A stretch of 64,000 bases of DNA from Sisyra terminalis. Its lineage: Eukaryota > Arthropoda > Insecta > Neuroptera > Sisyridae. The notes under the pieces are model-generated. The model was not told where the DNA came from. It worked only from the letters and a program-made list of their open reading frames with translations, and did not search any database. Shown here piece after piece: positions 46,251 through 58,127 of this stretch. The translations under genes and the position numbers were made by a program. Where the stretch lies: NCBI GenBank assembly GCA_958496175.1, contig OY292279.1:23250001-23314000 (forward strand). The letters are read 5' to 3'. How positions within the stretch are numbered: the stretch's first letter is position 1; each line of letters opens with the position of its first letter.

Positions 46251-47593
46251 AAAGATATAAAGGAGAGAGAACGTTTCAAAAACGGAAAAGAATATACGTG
46301 GAAAAGAATATAGTTGATATATTAAACTGGCATAACAGATTTTTTTTGCTTTAGCAGGTTTAAAAATGGCTTTACACTAATTTTCCGTGACTGATTTCAG
46401 ATTTTGCCTTATCTTTTACACAGCAGTTTTAGTTTTGAAGATATAGATCTCCTACCTTTGTACTATCTTTATTCTACCGTTATACCTCAACCTTTATTCT
46501 GATTAAACAAATAATCAAGCGTATTTCCAAAGTTTATCGAGATATCACATTAAGAAGAATATGCGACATTATTTGCATTTTAAATTGAAAAATAATTTTA
46601 AAACTAAGATTTTTTGTTTATTAGGCTTAAATTATTAACTCTAATTTTAAAAACAGGTTTTTAGGTAAATTATTTAACAATTAATTTTTCATTGTATTAG
46701 TATACAATCAAACATGTTCTTAATCTTTTTATCAAGGCGTGAACTATCAATTTGGAGAATTCCCTTCAAAGCGTATGCTTTTATTGTATCATTTAAGCTC
46801 TTGAATATGGGGGTCGCTGAAATAAGGGATGAGATCCATTTCCAAATAGTGGGTTTTATACCATGCCATGCATTCACTTCTCTCCCTCTGAATTTTGAGT
46901 GTTGAATGCAGGATTCGTTTTGGCCGGTTCTAAAAATGCCGATTGAGTGTCGCTTTAAGGATGATTACATACGTGCTATTGTAAGGGTTGGGGGATGATT
47001 TTGGACAAACACTAAATAAACACAACACTCGAAACGCAGCTGGAGATTCAATTGTAAAAAACCAAAACGTCGGAAATGAAAAAAATATTAATCTACAACT
47101 TATTTATTTTTTTACTGAGGCGATAGGATCTGATTAAATTAAGGCAATTGTGCTGGGCGAGATTGTGATTGATATGTGGTGGAGAGAAAGATAGGACAGG
47201 GATGGGAAGAGAGAGAACAATAGGAGTGAGGTATTGAATTGGAGGTATTAAAATATTATTATAATCTACTTTGGAATTATATTATTTTCAATTAAACCGA
47301 GATGGAAGAGGGACATTTTGAGGTTGATCGAATGTGATCCAGTTGTTTATTTTTTATCAACAGTTAATTATTTTGTATTTATTATTAATTCCGATCCTGT
47401 AGTTTATCTTCAATTTGTTGTAGTTCCAAGGATTTTTGAGGATCTTTTATTTTTAAATAACTAACACTTTGCTATTTTTGTGCAACGTTTCGCAGTTAAT
47501 TACTGTTTTTTTTTAAGCGGTTATAAATAATAATAAAATGTTTAAAGAATAAGTTCTTAACTTATCTATCTTCTATCTATTATCTATCTATTA

Positions 47594-48338
47594 TCTATTA
47601 TTATAAAGAGGAAAGATTTGATTGTTTGTTTGCTTTGAATAGTCTCCGAAACTACTAGACCGATTTAAAAAATTCTTTCACTGTTAGAAAGCTACATTAT
47701 TTCCGGTGAACATGGGCTATATTAAATTTTCAAAAAAAATAAGGATCCATACTAAAACTCCAATAATGTAACCCAAGGTCTGAAAAAAAATACCAAAAAA
47801 CATTCTTTTATCGCGTGCGCTGTGAAAACTATTGGTTATAGAATAAAATAATGTATTACGATTTTGTAGAACATATCATTATCTACAAAAAATATAGCGA
47901 CAGCATATGTCTAACTATTATAGTTATGTCCCAATAAGTGTTTTTACATTTTAAAAAATATATAAAAATGCCACCGTTATAAAAGCTCTTTTATTTATAC
48001 TTGGGGATTAATCCTTACCAAAAAAAATAACTTCATATTTAAGTTTGCTTCAATACCATTATATAACTTTTTTAGTTATTCAATTTGAATATTCCATTCG
48101 AAAGATATCACAAGTTTAAAAATGTAACTTATTTGAGAAATGAAAAATGTTAAAATACAAAAACGTGCCTTTTTGAAATATAAATGTTTCTATACATAAT
48201 AAACATTTAATTACAATTATGCGTTCGTAGCACATTCGCTTACGTATCTGATATTCTAATGCTCGCAATAGAAGAGACGTGGGTTCGAATCTTACAGCAA
48301 ACTTTATTTTTTATTTTTTTTTTTTACAAAATTGTTGA
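47594..48338 (+). mobile_element. Non-autonomous Helitron-like element, copy a
   Basis: AAAGAGGAAAGATTTGATTG, then AGTCTCCGAAACTACTAGAC and GAAAGCTACATTATTTCCGG match copy b (48965). It begins at a TCTATTATTA end after a TCTATTA microsatellite. Inside is GAGACGTGGGTTCGAATCTT, a B-box-like tRNA segment. Confidence 0.6.
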
Positions 48339-48964
48339 AAATAAATCCTTAGAGTTGCTCAATTAGGAAATATTAATGAAAAAAAAACAGTAGTAGTTAA
48401 AAAAAATAATTATATTAATAAGGCTTAAAGTAAATACGTTTTTAAAACCGTGCATACTTAAAATCGTGTAATTATATAATATCTCCTCTGCCAAATGAAA
48501 TTTTAATATTCGGTGTATTCCTTATAAGAAATAGGCATGTGAAAAGGTTTTTTTTTTTGATAATTTCTACCCTAAAAGAGTGAATTGGGGTGATTAAGTT
48601 TCTTTGGGAAAATGTAAAGTTAATCAACAATCGAAATTTTGAGTTTACTGAGAGTAAGTAATAAATAAATAATTAATTAATAATAAGTTTCTGTTTTTGT
48701 TATTTTGTTTTATTATTTTAACTACAGCATTTTAAATAACGTCATTTCACTTAATTAGTATGAAAGTTTAGGTAGTCGGTACTACCAAATACCATAGAGG
48801 CGGTTTTTAATTTTTGTTTGTTTTTCAACAATCAAATTTTTTAAAATCTAATTTTTATGAACCAATAATTGTGAACTCGAGCAAGTATATATTCTGCTAA
48901 AAAGCATTTTGGAAGCAATTTTTTGTCATATAACAACAATTGGTTTTCAAATTGTTCTAAATAC

Positions 48965-49989
48965 CGAATAAAGAGGAAAGATTTGATTGTTTGTTTGTTT
49001 TGAATAGTCTCCGAAACTACTTGACCGATTTGAAAAATTCTTTTACTGTTGGGAAGCTACACTATTTCCGGAGAACATAGGCTATATATATTTTTCAAAA
49101 AAAAAATAAGGATCCATACTAAAACTACAATAATGTATCCCAAGGACTGAAAAAAATTACCAAAAAACATTATTTTATCGCGTACGCTGCGAAAACTATT
49201 GGTTATAGAACAAAATAATGTACTACGATTTTGCAGAACTTATTATTATCTACAAAAACTAGAGCGACAGCATATGTCTAACTATTATAATATGTAACAT
49301 TTAATGTTTTTTTCATTTTAAAAAATATATATAAATGCCACCGCTATAAAAGCTCTTTTATTTATACTTTGGGATTAATTATACGTTCATAGCGCACTCG
49401 CTTACGTATCTTGTTGACATTCTTATGCTCACAATAAAAGAGACGTGGGTTCGAATCTTACATTAGACTTTTTTTTTACAAAATTGTTTTTGGAAAAAGG
49501 TTCATTCGGGAATCGAAACAATGAGATGGGATTCCAACTAATATTCAAAAATCTAGACTCTTAACTTCTGTTATTTTGACGCAAGTATTTTGATAACTTT
49601 CGACTTTTTTTAGTCATAATTTAGACCGACTTTATTGGACTTGACGATATTTTTTATTTATGTATAGATACTGATTACTTTATGGATTATTTGGTTCACG
49701 GTAGGTATGCCTACCGACGGTATACGCAATTGAACATACTCTTCTTAGATATTTATAAATATTTTTTGAAGTTTAATTGATGATTACATACAATTATTTT
49801 ATTCTTAGCAACAGTTGATTAAATGTATCTCTTTAAAGTCAACAAAGCAGTGTTTTTAAGTATGATTATGTTTTTCGTAAAACAAATAAGAAAAATAAAA
49901 CTTTTCACATACCACTACAAATAGCAAATCTAAAAAGAAAATATAATCTACACCTACGTTACGCAGACGAAGTTGCGGGGATCAGCTAG
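48965..49989 (+). mobile_element. Non-autonomous Helitron-like element, copy b with 3' end
   Basis: Aligns with copy a over its first 500 bp. It ends ACGCAGACGAAGTTGCGGGG then ATCAGCTAG before T: a short CGCA/TGCG hairpin about 11 nt from a CTAG terminus, as in Helitrons, which insert between A and T without duplicating the target. The 5' TC end is not clear in this copy. Confidence 0.65.
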
Positions 49990-50129
49990 TCATTAATATT
50001 GATATAACAATAAGATATAATAGAAAAAAACAGTAATAAACTGCGAAACGTTGCGCAAAAGTAACAAGGTGTAAATTATTTAAATATAAAAGATTCTTAA
50101 TAATCCTCGGAACGACAACAAATTGAAGT

Positions 50130-50709
50130 TAATTTATTTATTTTGCTTTTTAGAAAATTCAGTTTATCTGCTTAGTGCATACCATTTAAGATCTCGTTGC
50201 TTAGTTCTTTTGAGAATTTTTTTCAAATATATTCTTTTTAGATGATTATTATTAGAGGAACATGTTTTCACTGGGTAGGATCACAAAATATGATTACAGT
50301 AATTTTTAATTAATATTTACAGTCGTTACAATATCAATAAATAAATTTGAGAGAAAATTAGTTTACTACGGATTTGTAGATAAAAATATAGTTAGTTAAG
50401 ATTTGATATCATTATATCTGAAAAATTCTGACAAAGAGAAGGAATCAAAAGTCCATATAAAAAGAATCTTTCTTCTTACTCGTAAAAGTTACTCTAATTG
50501 TAAGGTTTGAAAACTTTAAAAAAGCAATAAAAAATGTGTTAGTAGTTAAACATAATGTAGATTTTAGTATTTCTATTAATAGAGAGCGAAGCTAACAACT
50601 ATAATATAAATAATAAGACAAAAACCAATGGGAAATATGAATCATTACAACAACTTTATCATTAACTGATAAATACAGTACGATCCCCATATTTACCGAA
50701 AGTTTAATC
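50130..50709. other. Gene-free spacer
   Basis: AT-rich sequence between the TIR element and the next MITE; I see no ORF or repeat. Confidence 0.4.
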
Positions 50710-50934
50710 GGCTCAAGCGTACTTTAGCACATCCACAATCTGGCAATGTTGCATTTTTGGCTTTGTTTTTAATTAAATTCGCGATATTTTTATTAATTCC
50801 ATTCTAATATGGTATAATTCTGTCTTTTGTGGCTAAATTTTCATTATGGACCGACTTAATCGCGAATTAAATTAAAAACAAAGTCGAAAATGCAACATTG
50901 CCAGATTGTGGGTGTGCTAAAGTACACATGAGCC
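50710..50934. mobile_element. Palindromic MITE, GGCAACG family, best-preserved copy
   Basis: The left arm GGCTCAAGCGTACTTTAGCA is mirrored by the right end TGCTAAAGTACACATGAGCC. The arms run through CCACAATCTGGCAATGTTGC and TTTTTAATTAAATTCGCGA for about 75 bp each, around the core GTCTTTTGTGGCTAAATTTT. 225 bp and nearly a complete palindrome. Useful as the family reference. Confidence 0.85.
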
Positions 50935-50944
50935 AGTCAATCTG

Positions 50945-51470
50945 TATTGCTCTGGTAGTGTAGGGAACTTCTTACAAACCTGATCACCAGAAACAAGGTT
51001 AACTTGAAGTGGGTGCCAGGTTACAAAGAAATAATGGGTAATGAAACAGCTGATACCCTTACTCCTCAAGGATTCAGAACCCTATTTTCAGGCTCACAGC
51101 CTGTGTTTGGTGTCATAAAATCGGCAATAAAAAATTCCATTATAATTGGGCTTATAAAACAATTGTTTAGTGTGGAAGATCACCACCGGGCAAAAATATA
51201 GGAGAAGGATAATAGAAAAACAACCCTTATAATAAATAACTGAAATACTTGATCTCAGGAAATGCAGCGCTTTAAATGAACTAGTTGAAACTAACTGAAT
51301 TAAAAACATATAGTATGATGCTGCTGAAGTTAACCGAGGCACTCGGTCTCAACAAGGTAAAATAGGGACCCAATAGGGACCCTCCCCCAGGAAACTCAAT
51401 AAGTTCTGAGGCTACAGTGTGGAAGTACAATCAATCTCATCCTGAAAAATCCAATTAAATAAAAAAATAT
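50945..51470 (+). pseudogene. LINE (Jockey-like) RNase H domain and 3' end
   Basis: LKWVPGYKEIMGNETADTLT matches the RNase H motif WVPGHxGIxGNExAD. In it the last Asp is a catalytic residue and the usual catalytic-region His is replaced by Tyr. SGSQPVFGVIKSAIKNSI follows, like the usual GPEPxxGxxKxxIKxxI. The 3' part ends near AATCTCATCCTGAAAAATCC. Stops interrupt it, and the upstream RT is absent. Confidence 0.8.
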
Positions 51471-51474
51471 TGTA

Positions 51475-52490
51475 TATACTTATTGACACTTCTAAGAAGT
51501 TATACTTCTTAGTAATATTCTAGTTTTTTTTGGGGGGGGGGGATAAATTTCAATCATTCTTGTTTAGTAACTAGATTTTTTATAAAATTTCTATAATTAT
51601 AATTATAAAATATTATATTGAAATTATCATCCATAGGTTGTCATATGAATTTTTTTAGAATACCAGGAATTTTTTTCACCTTTTCTATACATTTGTGTAG
51701 ACATTTAAAGTTAAGGGGGTTCTCCCGTGTGAGGGTCCATGTTTAAGTATGATTAGGGATTTTTCTTTGACGGCGTATGTAAAATATAGATCTTGGAGTT
51801 TTTTATCATTTTTTTAATTTTTTTAAAGCGAAAGAATTAATTTTAGTCAAAAATCGTCAATCATCTCTTATCGGATATGAGCTATAGCGCTCCGAAAATT
51901 TCCATCTCTCAAAAAAGTACGCTCATTGTCTTTACGGTTTTGGCTGATTGGCCTCTGAGAAATAAAAAAAAAGCAGCGATTAAGCTTAAAAGCTTTAAGC
52001 TTGAAAGCACAGAATGAATTAAAACCAATTAAAATATGGAAAATTGAATTTTGTGCAAATTTCTGAAGAATAGTTGCGATTTCCCGTGTTTGTTTATAAT
52101 TTGGTTATAAAAAATAGAAATATTAAAAAAAAATTGATAATTTTAGTTCATATTGTTCGTCGATATGTGCTAAGTTTACTCTTTAAAATGGAAATCAATT
52201 GGTTAAACCGTTCTCAAGATATGATGAAGACAAGTTTGAAAAACACAATTTTGAGAAAAAACATGTTTAAAATTTCAACGGTACGGTTAGAATTATAACA
52301 ATTTTTGTATTTTTTTTATTGTTTCCTATACGGTTCACTAGGATGAGGTTTGGAGAGCCTTAACACTGCAGCGTTAGTCTTATTGTTTTTCTTGGGTTTT
52401 TCTGAATTTTTCTGAAACGAATGAAAAATAATTCATTGTTAATAACAATCTCATTCTCGAACTACCCCAAAGTCTTTGATATAGTCAACC
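51475..52490. other. Unexplained stretch with a poly-G run
   Basis: A T-run followed by about 12 G at 51531-51542; GTTCTCCCGTGTGAGGGTCC at about 51720; and a 74-codon frame at 52074 that begins TTG/ATG-poor and is unrecognised. GGTTAAACCGTTCTCAAGAT hints at a transposon, but I cannot name one. Confidence 0.35.
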
Positions 52491-52494
52491 GAAG

Positions 52495-52700
52495 GGTGCA
52501 CGTTCTACCCATGACCCACCAAAATATTGCCTTGCCTGCGCCCCACGTTGGGAATAGCGGTTCTATTGGGAACAATGTTTTTTGTATAGCCATTCTTTGA
52601 TGCTCTTTTTTACGACAGATTTTGTAACCCCAAACACTGGTTCTGGATCAACAAATGGTGTTACCACCCTTCGAGGAGCAAGAACTTCAGTCTTATTCTG
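52495..52700 (-). pseudogene. LINE (Jockey-like) RNase H-distal fragment
   Basis: The minus strand reads TPFVDPEPVFGVTKSVVKKS then IKEWLYKKH and QARQYFGG, matching the segment after RNase H in insect LINEs (GPEPFCGxSKTxxKxxIKxWxxxQH). It is the same region as 51050-51180 on the plus strand but from a different insertion. Confidence 0.75.
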
Positions 52701-55090
52701 TATCTTTGTAACAAATGTATCTTCATAACAACTTCGTATTTAAAAAAAGTCACTTAACTATCATATTCTAAACATGTAAAGGAGACATGTAATATTCTTT
52801 ATAATTAATGAAGTTAATATTTTTATAATTCTTTTTATGTTTGTAATTTCACGAAAACGGTATTAGTTTATTTACGAAAAGTGGCACATTTTCATTGGTC
52901 GAACGGTATTGTATCTATATTTCAATTCTTGATTAAAAATATGATACAGTTTTTTCTCTTATGAAATTTAGTTTTATATTTATTTACAGATTATTTTTTA
53001 AATTTTTATATTAATAAAAATTTTATGTACCTAGAAATTTATTTTTAGCCTACTTGGAACGCTGCTTCCATAAAAGAGAATTAAAGACATGAAGTTTTTA
53101 AAAATCACAATTTAGTTTGATACTCGTAGTAGTGTTTTTTTAACAGTAAAAAAATTATAATATATTTTTGTGTTTTATTAATTATAACATAATACTTTAT
53201 TCAAAAAACAGTAACCTTGAGCTAAAAAACTGGCCATTACTCACTCAAATAACGTAATCTTAATTTAAATATTATAACTTAAAAATGGTCAATTGTATGC
53301 TTCTTTTTCATTTGAATATATAAAAGAGGAACACTAAAATCTTTTAAAGTCTTTCCTTCAAGTATCTTGTGTAGGAACGAGATTTCTTAGTTTTACGTAT
53401 TTAAAAATTCAAGGTTGAAAAATGATATTTTTAAAGTTCCATTCTTTAATTGGGTAGCTATTGAAATAACTGAGTAAATATAGCAGAGTGTAAGTCAAAG
53501 TTATGAAATAATCAGCTGGAGTTGGAGAACACAACAAAATAATGCGATCAGACACCATTTTGCTTAAATTAGATGTAATTGAACTCAAATTGCACATGTA
53601 ATATGCAAATTGTGAGGATCAAAACACTTCAGTTTAAATTTGTAAATAGTATATAGTTGGAGATGTAAATTTACGAAACAAGTAATAAATTCCATTTATT
53701 TATTTATAATCTACACATGCCGTTGATTTTTTTTAATGAGGAAGTTTTGTTTCTGTAAGGAATTTGAATGATTGTTATTCCTAGATTGTAGGTGATGATG
53801 ATGTTGCGTTATAACGGATTCAGCAGACGTAGACTTATGAACGGAAAAAAAGAGTATGGAATTTCATTTTTTTGTTGTTGATAATAATAACATACACTAA
53901 GGCAAGTTATATGTAAAACCAGAATATTTTTATTGTTATTGGTATTTTACCTTACTTTAATTTACGTAGGGATGCTAAGAACTCATATGAAATTTTTGAT
54001 TTGGTAATGGACATAGATATATATATAGTGTTGGAATTACGCCTAGGCCCATGAAGTCCGGGCGTAGGGTGGCTTCATTTCAGGAGCGCCTAAATATTCG
54101 GAATGCCGCAATACTAAAGGCAAAAAAAGACAATTCAAATTCAGAAATTGATTTAAGTTAGTTTTGCTATGAAGGTATGGAACATCTTCAATATATTTAA
54201 TTTCAATAATTTTCAATTTCTGTTCAATTTCAAATTCAAAAAAAATAAATTTCAATATTTAACTTCAATAATTAAGACCTATTTAATTTACTTTTCTATT
54301 TACCACATCCCATTTTTCAATTATTAAATCACTGGCAATAACAGGACTTTCAATTCGGGGACATTCGAAACAAATTCTAGATATCAATAATGATATTTTT
54401 TTAGGGACCGTTGAATGTCTTGCTTAATTCGATCCATTATTGTCAGAATATTTAAAACCCTTTACTGGAACCCTAGTAGTGGAAATAGGTCAAATTTATA
54501 AACTTTCAAAAAATATACGTAGATTATACATATATTCATTGTATAAAATTAACTTAAAATTAATAAGAATAAACATATGATGCAAATATTAGAAAATTAG
54601 ATGTTTTATCTGGACAACCACCTTGTTATGGAGTAATAACGGCGGCATATCGAATGAGGCCTATGGTATCGGAATAATCCGCTACTGGCTAAATGGATAA
54701 TGTTAAATCGGTTTCTATTACGGTTATGAAATTATTTTTGATAATCCGATTTTTGATAATGCAGTTTCAGTTGCTGATATTAGATTTTTTAAGATTTATT
54801 AAAGCCAAAACTATTTAAAATAGCAAACCGTGGATTTGATATTTTTTTCATTTAGACTCTGTTCCTATTCGAAATGATTCGAACCTATTATATCAGATGG
54901 GGAAACGGCATTAAATAGATATTTCAGATGTTTCAGATTTCTACAGTTTTGGTTATGGAACTAAGATATAAAATCCTTACGTTTGTAGAATCGGAAGATC
55001 ATTTAGTAAGATTTTAAACGCGTCTGCTTGCTTTCATGTAATGTTGGATAGCTATGCGTTAACACAAGTAGCTCGGTAATGTTAAGTGGC
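52701..55090. other. Gene-free stretch
   Basis: Short ORFs at 53409 and 54043 (minus) are not recognised. A GC-richer patch at 54035-54100 (CGCCTAGGCCCATGAAGTCC) stands out without a known identity. Otherwise AT-rich. Confidence 0.35.
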
Positions 55091-55095
55091 CAAAA

Positions 55096-55253
55096 CCAAG
55101 GTTTGTAAATTACACAGGTTGGTCCATTAGAAAAAAAAAAATGACGTCAAACGAAGAATTTTGAAATTGAATCAGTCTGAAGATATGTACGAATTTCTTC
55201 TGAATACGTCACGTAGCCACGATGAGGCCACCTGTGTATTTTATAAACCTTGG
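55096..55253. mobile_element. Small palindromic element
   Basis: CCAAGGTTTGTAAATTACAC followed by AGG is mirrored by CCTGTGTATTTTATAAACCT ending TTGG. TIRs are about 27 bp over 158 bp, with wider GGCCAAAAC/CCAAAACGGCC flanks. Probably a short MITE. Confidence 0.55.
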
Positions 55254-55329
55254 ACCAAAACGGCCAAAACTGTGGAACACTTCAATTGACACAGGCGCAC
55301 CAATCCATCTGATCTTCCCCGTTAAAATA

Positions 55330-56040
55330 TTTATGAAGGCTCGGAAGCAATATTCGAAAAGGCGTACAATAGGGTTGTATTCTCTCATCCTTATTTTATA
55401 AGGTATATAGTGAGATTTTAATGCGATTCACATTGGAGGAGTGGAATGGTGGAATTTAGATTGGTGGGAAACGATTCTCAAATTTTCTCCAACTTTTGTC
55501 TGCGATTCTTCGCAGACGATACAACCTTAATTATGAACAATGAGCAGATGTTGAAACTCATTCCAAGGGTTGAAGTCGTGAGCCAAAATTTTGATTTAAA
55601 AATTAACATCAAAATCATCCGAATAAAATAAACTCCTTCTTGGCTGTGGATAGCTTTGTTTATCTGAGATCAATGAAATATAAATCTGGCTCATGCGAGC
55701 ATTAAATATGTCGACTTATTCAAATCGCTAGATTTGCTGTGAGACAACTGCCCTAATGGAAGGAGCGTAACATAATAAAAACCACGAAAATAAGATTGGT
55801 GTATACGCTGGTTTTTCCTATTTTCTCCTATGCTTCGGAAACTTGGACTATCCGTGCAGTTGGTCGGCGACGACTTGATGTTTTTGAAATGTGGGTTTGG
55901 AGAAGAATGTTGCGAATCTCATGGACGTCTAAAAGAATAAATGTCTCTATCTTTATGAATTTAAGCTAGTCCAAAGACTTTCTTCATTGACGTATGGACG
56001 AATCACGGGTTTTTCGGGTATATCGCACACCAACTGAAAA
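55330..56040 (+). pseudogene. LINE (RTE-like) reverse transcriptase fragment
   Basis: In order: GCILSHPYF-like remnant, SNFCLRFFADDTTLIMNNE with the FADD catalytic motif, QNFDLKINIK, FVYLRSMKYKSGSCEH, ERNIIKTTKIRLVYTLVFPI, SYASETWTIRAVGRRRLDVF and MWVWRRMLRISWTSKRINVS. These are the RT palm, thumb and C-terminal blocks of RTE-like endonuclease/reverse transcriptase proteins. Frameshifts and stops disable it. Confidence 0.85.
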
Positions 56041-56229
56041 AGCTAATGGTACAGTAAATGTAAACTAAAATTTTAACAGACAATAAAACTTGAATTTAAA
56101 TTTAACACGCATCTCTTCTACAACGAATATTACTGATTCCCAAATTGTGCTTCTATTATTTCTTCTTACTCATTATCTCTTTATAAAAAATCGATTTTTT
56201 TTATTGACTTATTCATTTCTACAACATTT

Positions 56230-57010
56230 CTAGAGTATTGTCCTAAATGCAATACCTGGTATACACGGCTGATATCCCGATTAATGGCGAAGTACTAACA
56301 GTCACATTTGCGGACGATATTGCAATCGTAGCGACGGTAGAAACACCTGGAAAAGCTACCGAAAGCTCCAAAGTTGCTTGGACGGAATAGTCCAATGGAG
56401 TGGGAAATGGCGACTAAAAATCAACGCCAGAAAATCCGCTCACATAACATTTATAACCCGCAAAAATACCTTTCCCCCAGTAGTGATGAACGGTGCAGAA
56501 TTGCCACAAAAAGACATTCTTTAATACCTAGGCATGCATCTAGGGTAGGTGACTTACATGACAGCTCATAGAAAAAAACCAGTGAGGCCTTAAATAAAAA
56601 ATACAAAACAATGTATTAACTGACGGGAATATCATCGTCATTGTCGGCGGAAAACAAATTCCTTATCTATAAAGCTATATTGATGCCCATCTGGATCTAT
56701 GGTATCCAGTTCTTGAGTACTGCATCAAATTCTAACGTTGATATTCTCCAGAGATTTCAATCAAAAACACTTTGACAAATAATTAATACTCCCTGGTATA
56801 TAAACAACACCAAAATCCATGACGACACAAATATGCTAACAGTAAGGCAGGAAATCGAAAAACAGCAGAAAGTATCTATAGAAGCTTAACAACTATCCCA
56901 ACAATTTAGTGGTAAGTTTTCTAGATAACAACGAGACAATACGAAGACTTCAAAGATGGTACCCTACAGACTTCCCTTACAGGTTTTAGGACTGTGGAAA
57001 CATAGCGAAT
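56230..57010 (+). pseudogene. LINE (Jockey clade) reverse transcriptase, frameshifted
   Basis: Reads LYLIYTADIPINGEVLTVTF, then ADDIAIVATVETPGKATE (the FADD active site), GIVQWSGKWRLKINARKSAH, FPPVVMNGAELPQKDI, LKYLGMHLDRRLTW-like remnants, ENKFLIYKAILMPIWIYGIQ and NTPWYINNTKIHDD. These are consecutive Jockey RT and post-RT blocks, missing the 5' palm and RNase H. Only a few frameshifts, so it is younger than the other fragments. Confidence 0.88.
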
Positions 57011-58125
57011 AAAGAGGCTTTAAGATTCAAGAAAAACTGCAGTTACTTTTTCCGTCTAAAATTGCATAAAATAAAACTTAGACTTTCCGGAATTTTTAGT
57101 TATTAGGTAGACATTTCATTATGATAAACTGATTTAAATCATTGTGACTAAATTATTATTTTTTAATAACAACAGTTATGGTAGCCTCCAGATTAATTTA
57201 TTTCAATAAAAAAATAATAATTTGATTGAGTTATTAAACGTTTCTATTGATACTTATCTTTGGGTTCATTAAATTTAAAATCGCTTTATTATTGTAAGGA
57301 AGATTTTTTAAAACTCTAAAGAAATTCGTTAATTAACAATCCCTATAGCTTCATACAACTTGTAATGCCAAAAATATGGTTGATAAATCTTTACTTCATT
57401 GTAGAAGTCAACATTTTATACTTCGGTAGTGCCATCTATATTTTACACGATACACTGCTCTCAAAGCTTGAAAAGCTTTCGTCATCCCTGTTGGCGTTTT
57501 AGTAAGCGCTACCCTAAACCCACGTAACCCTGTTTTATTTCGTTCAAATATTTTTTCATTAGAAAATAGAGGTCTTAAGAATGCTCGAAAATAAATGATT
57601 TTTAAAAATAATTTAATGATATTTATATTTTATAAAATATTTTTTCTTGTAGATAATCTTTTCAAGCGAATTTTACTTAGCTTGAAAAATATGAACATTG
57701 AACATAAAGTTGCAGATGTAATAATATAGATTTGATAAATTTTTTTTAAATAACGACTAATTTTACTTTTAATAACTAAACCGTTATTTAAATTTCAGTT
57801 CTTACTTGTAATTATTTTAGAAGTTGATGTAATAACAAAAAATGAATTTGTTTTATTACCAATGTTAAAAACGGGTTCACGATTTTAAAGGGTAATAAAT
57901 TGGATTTGAAACAGTGTGGATAGTTGTGATATCTTATAATTTAGATACACAATGTAGAATGTGTTAAGGTCCATTGTATTAAAAACGATATTTAAGAAAT
58001 TATCTCAAAGTCCCCAAAAAGTCACGAATATTCTTCCAAAAATCATAATCTTTAATTTTAACCGAAACCTTTGTTAATGTTAAATTCAAAGATGAATATT
58101 TTTTTGATAAGAGATTTGCTCTTTA
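57011..58125. other. Gene-free stretch
   Basis: AT-rich with no ORF. GTAGTGCCATCTATATTTTA near 57428 and a GC-richer patch to 57535 may be repeat-derived, but I cannot place them. Confidence 0.35.
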
Positions 58126-58127
58126 GA

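Larger units (their letters stand above)
44931..47400. other. Gene-free interval with repeats
   Basis: Contains a complete GGCAACG MITE (45767-45989) and repeat copy 2 (46070-46250). At 46690-47050 the base composition is more balanced and complementary ORFs (62-63 codons) read on both strands; neither has a known match. A purine-rich run lies at 47175-47240. Confidence 0.4.
47409..50129. mobile_element. TIR element interrupted by Helitron sequence
   Basis: The left arm (47409-47514) and right arm (50024-50129) are inverted copies of about 106 bp: CTTCAATTTGTTGTAGTTCC against GGAACGACAACAAATTGAAG, and GTGCAACGTTTCGCAGTTAA against AAACTGCGAAACGTTGCGCA. Only about 100 bp of its own interior remains; the rest is Helitron-type DNA. 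Confidence 0.65.

Noticed and set aside
48225..48310. Possible tRNA gene (GGGTTCGAATC)
   Set aside because: Only a B-box-like part is convincing; no acceptor or anticodon stem, and the same block is repeated in the second Helitron copy.
52074..52298. 74-aa ORF
   Set aside because: No known domain; inside a stretch that looks repeat-derived.
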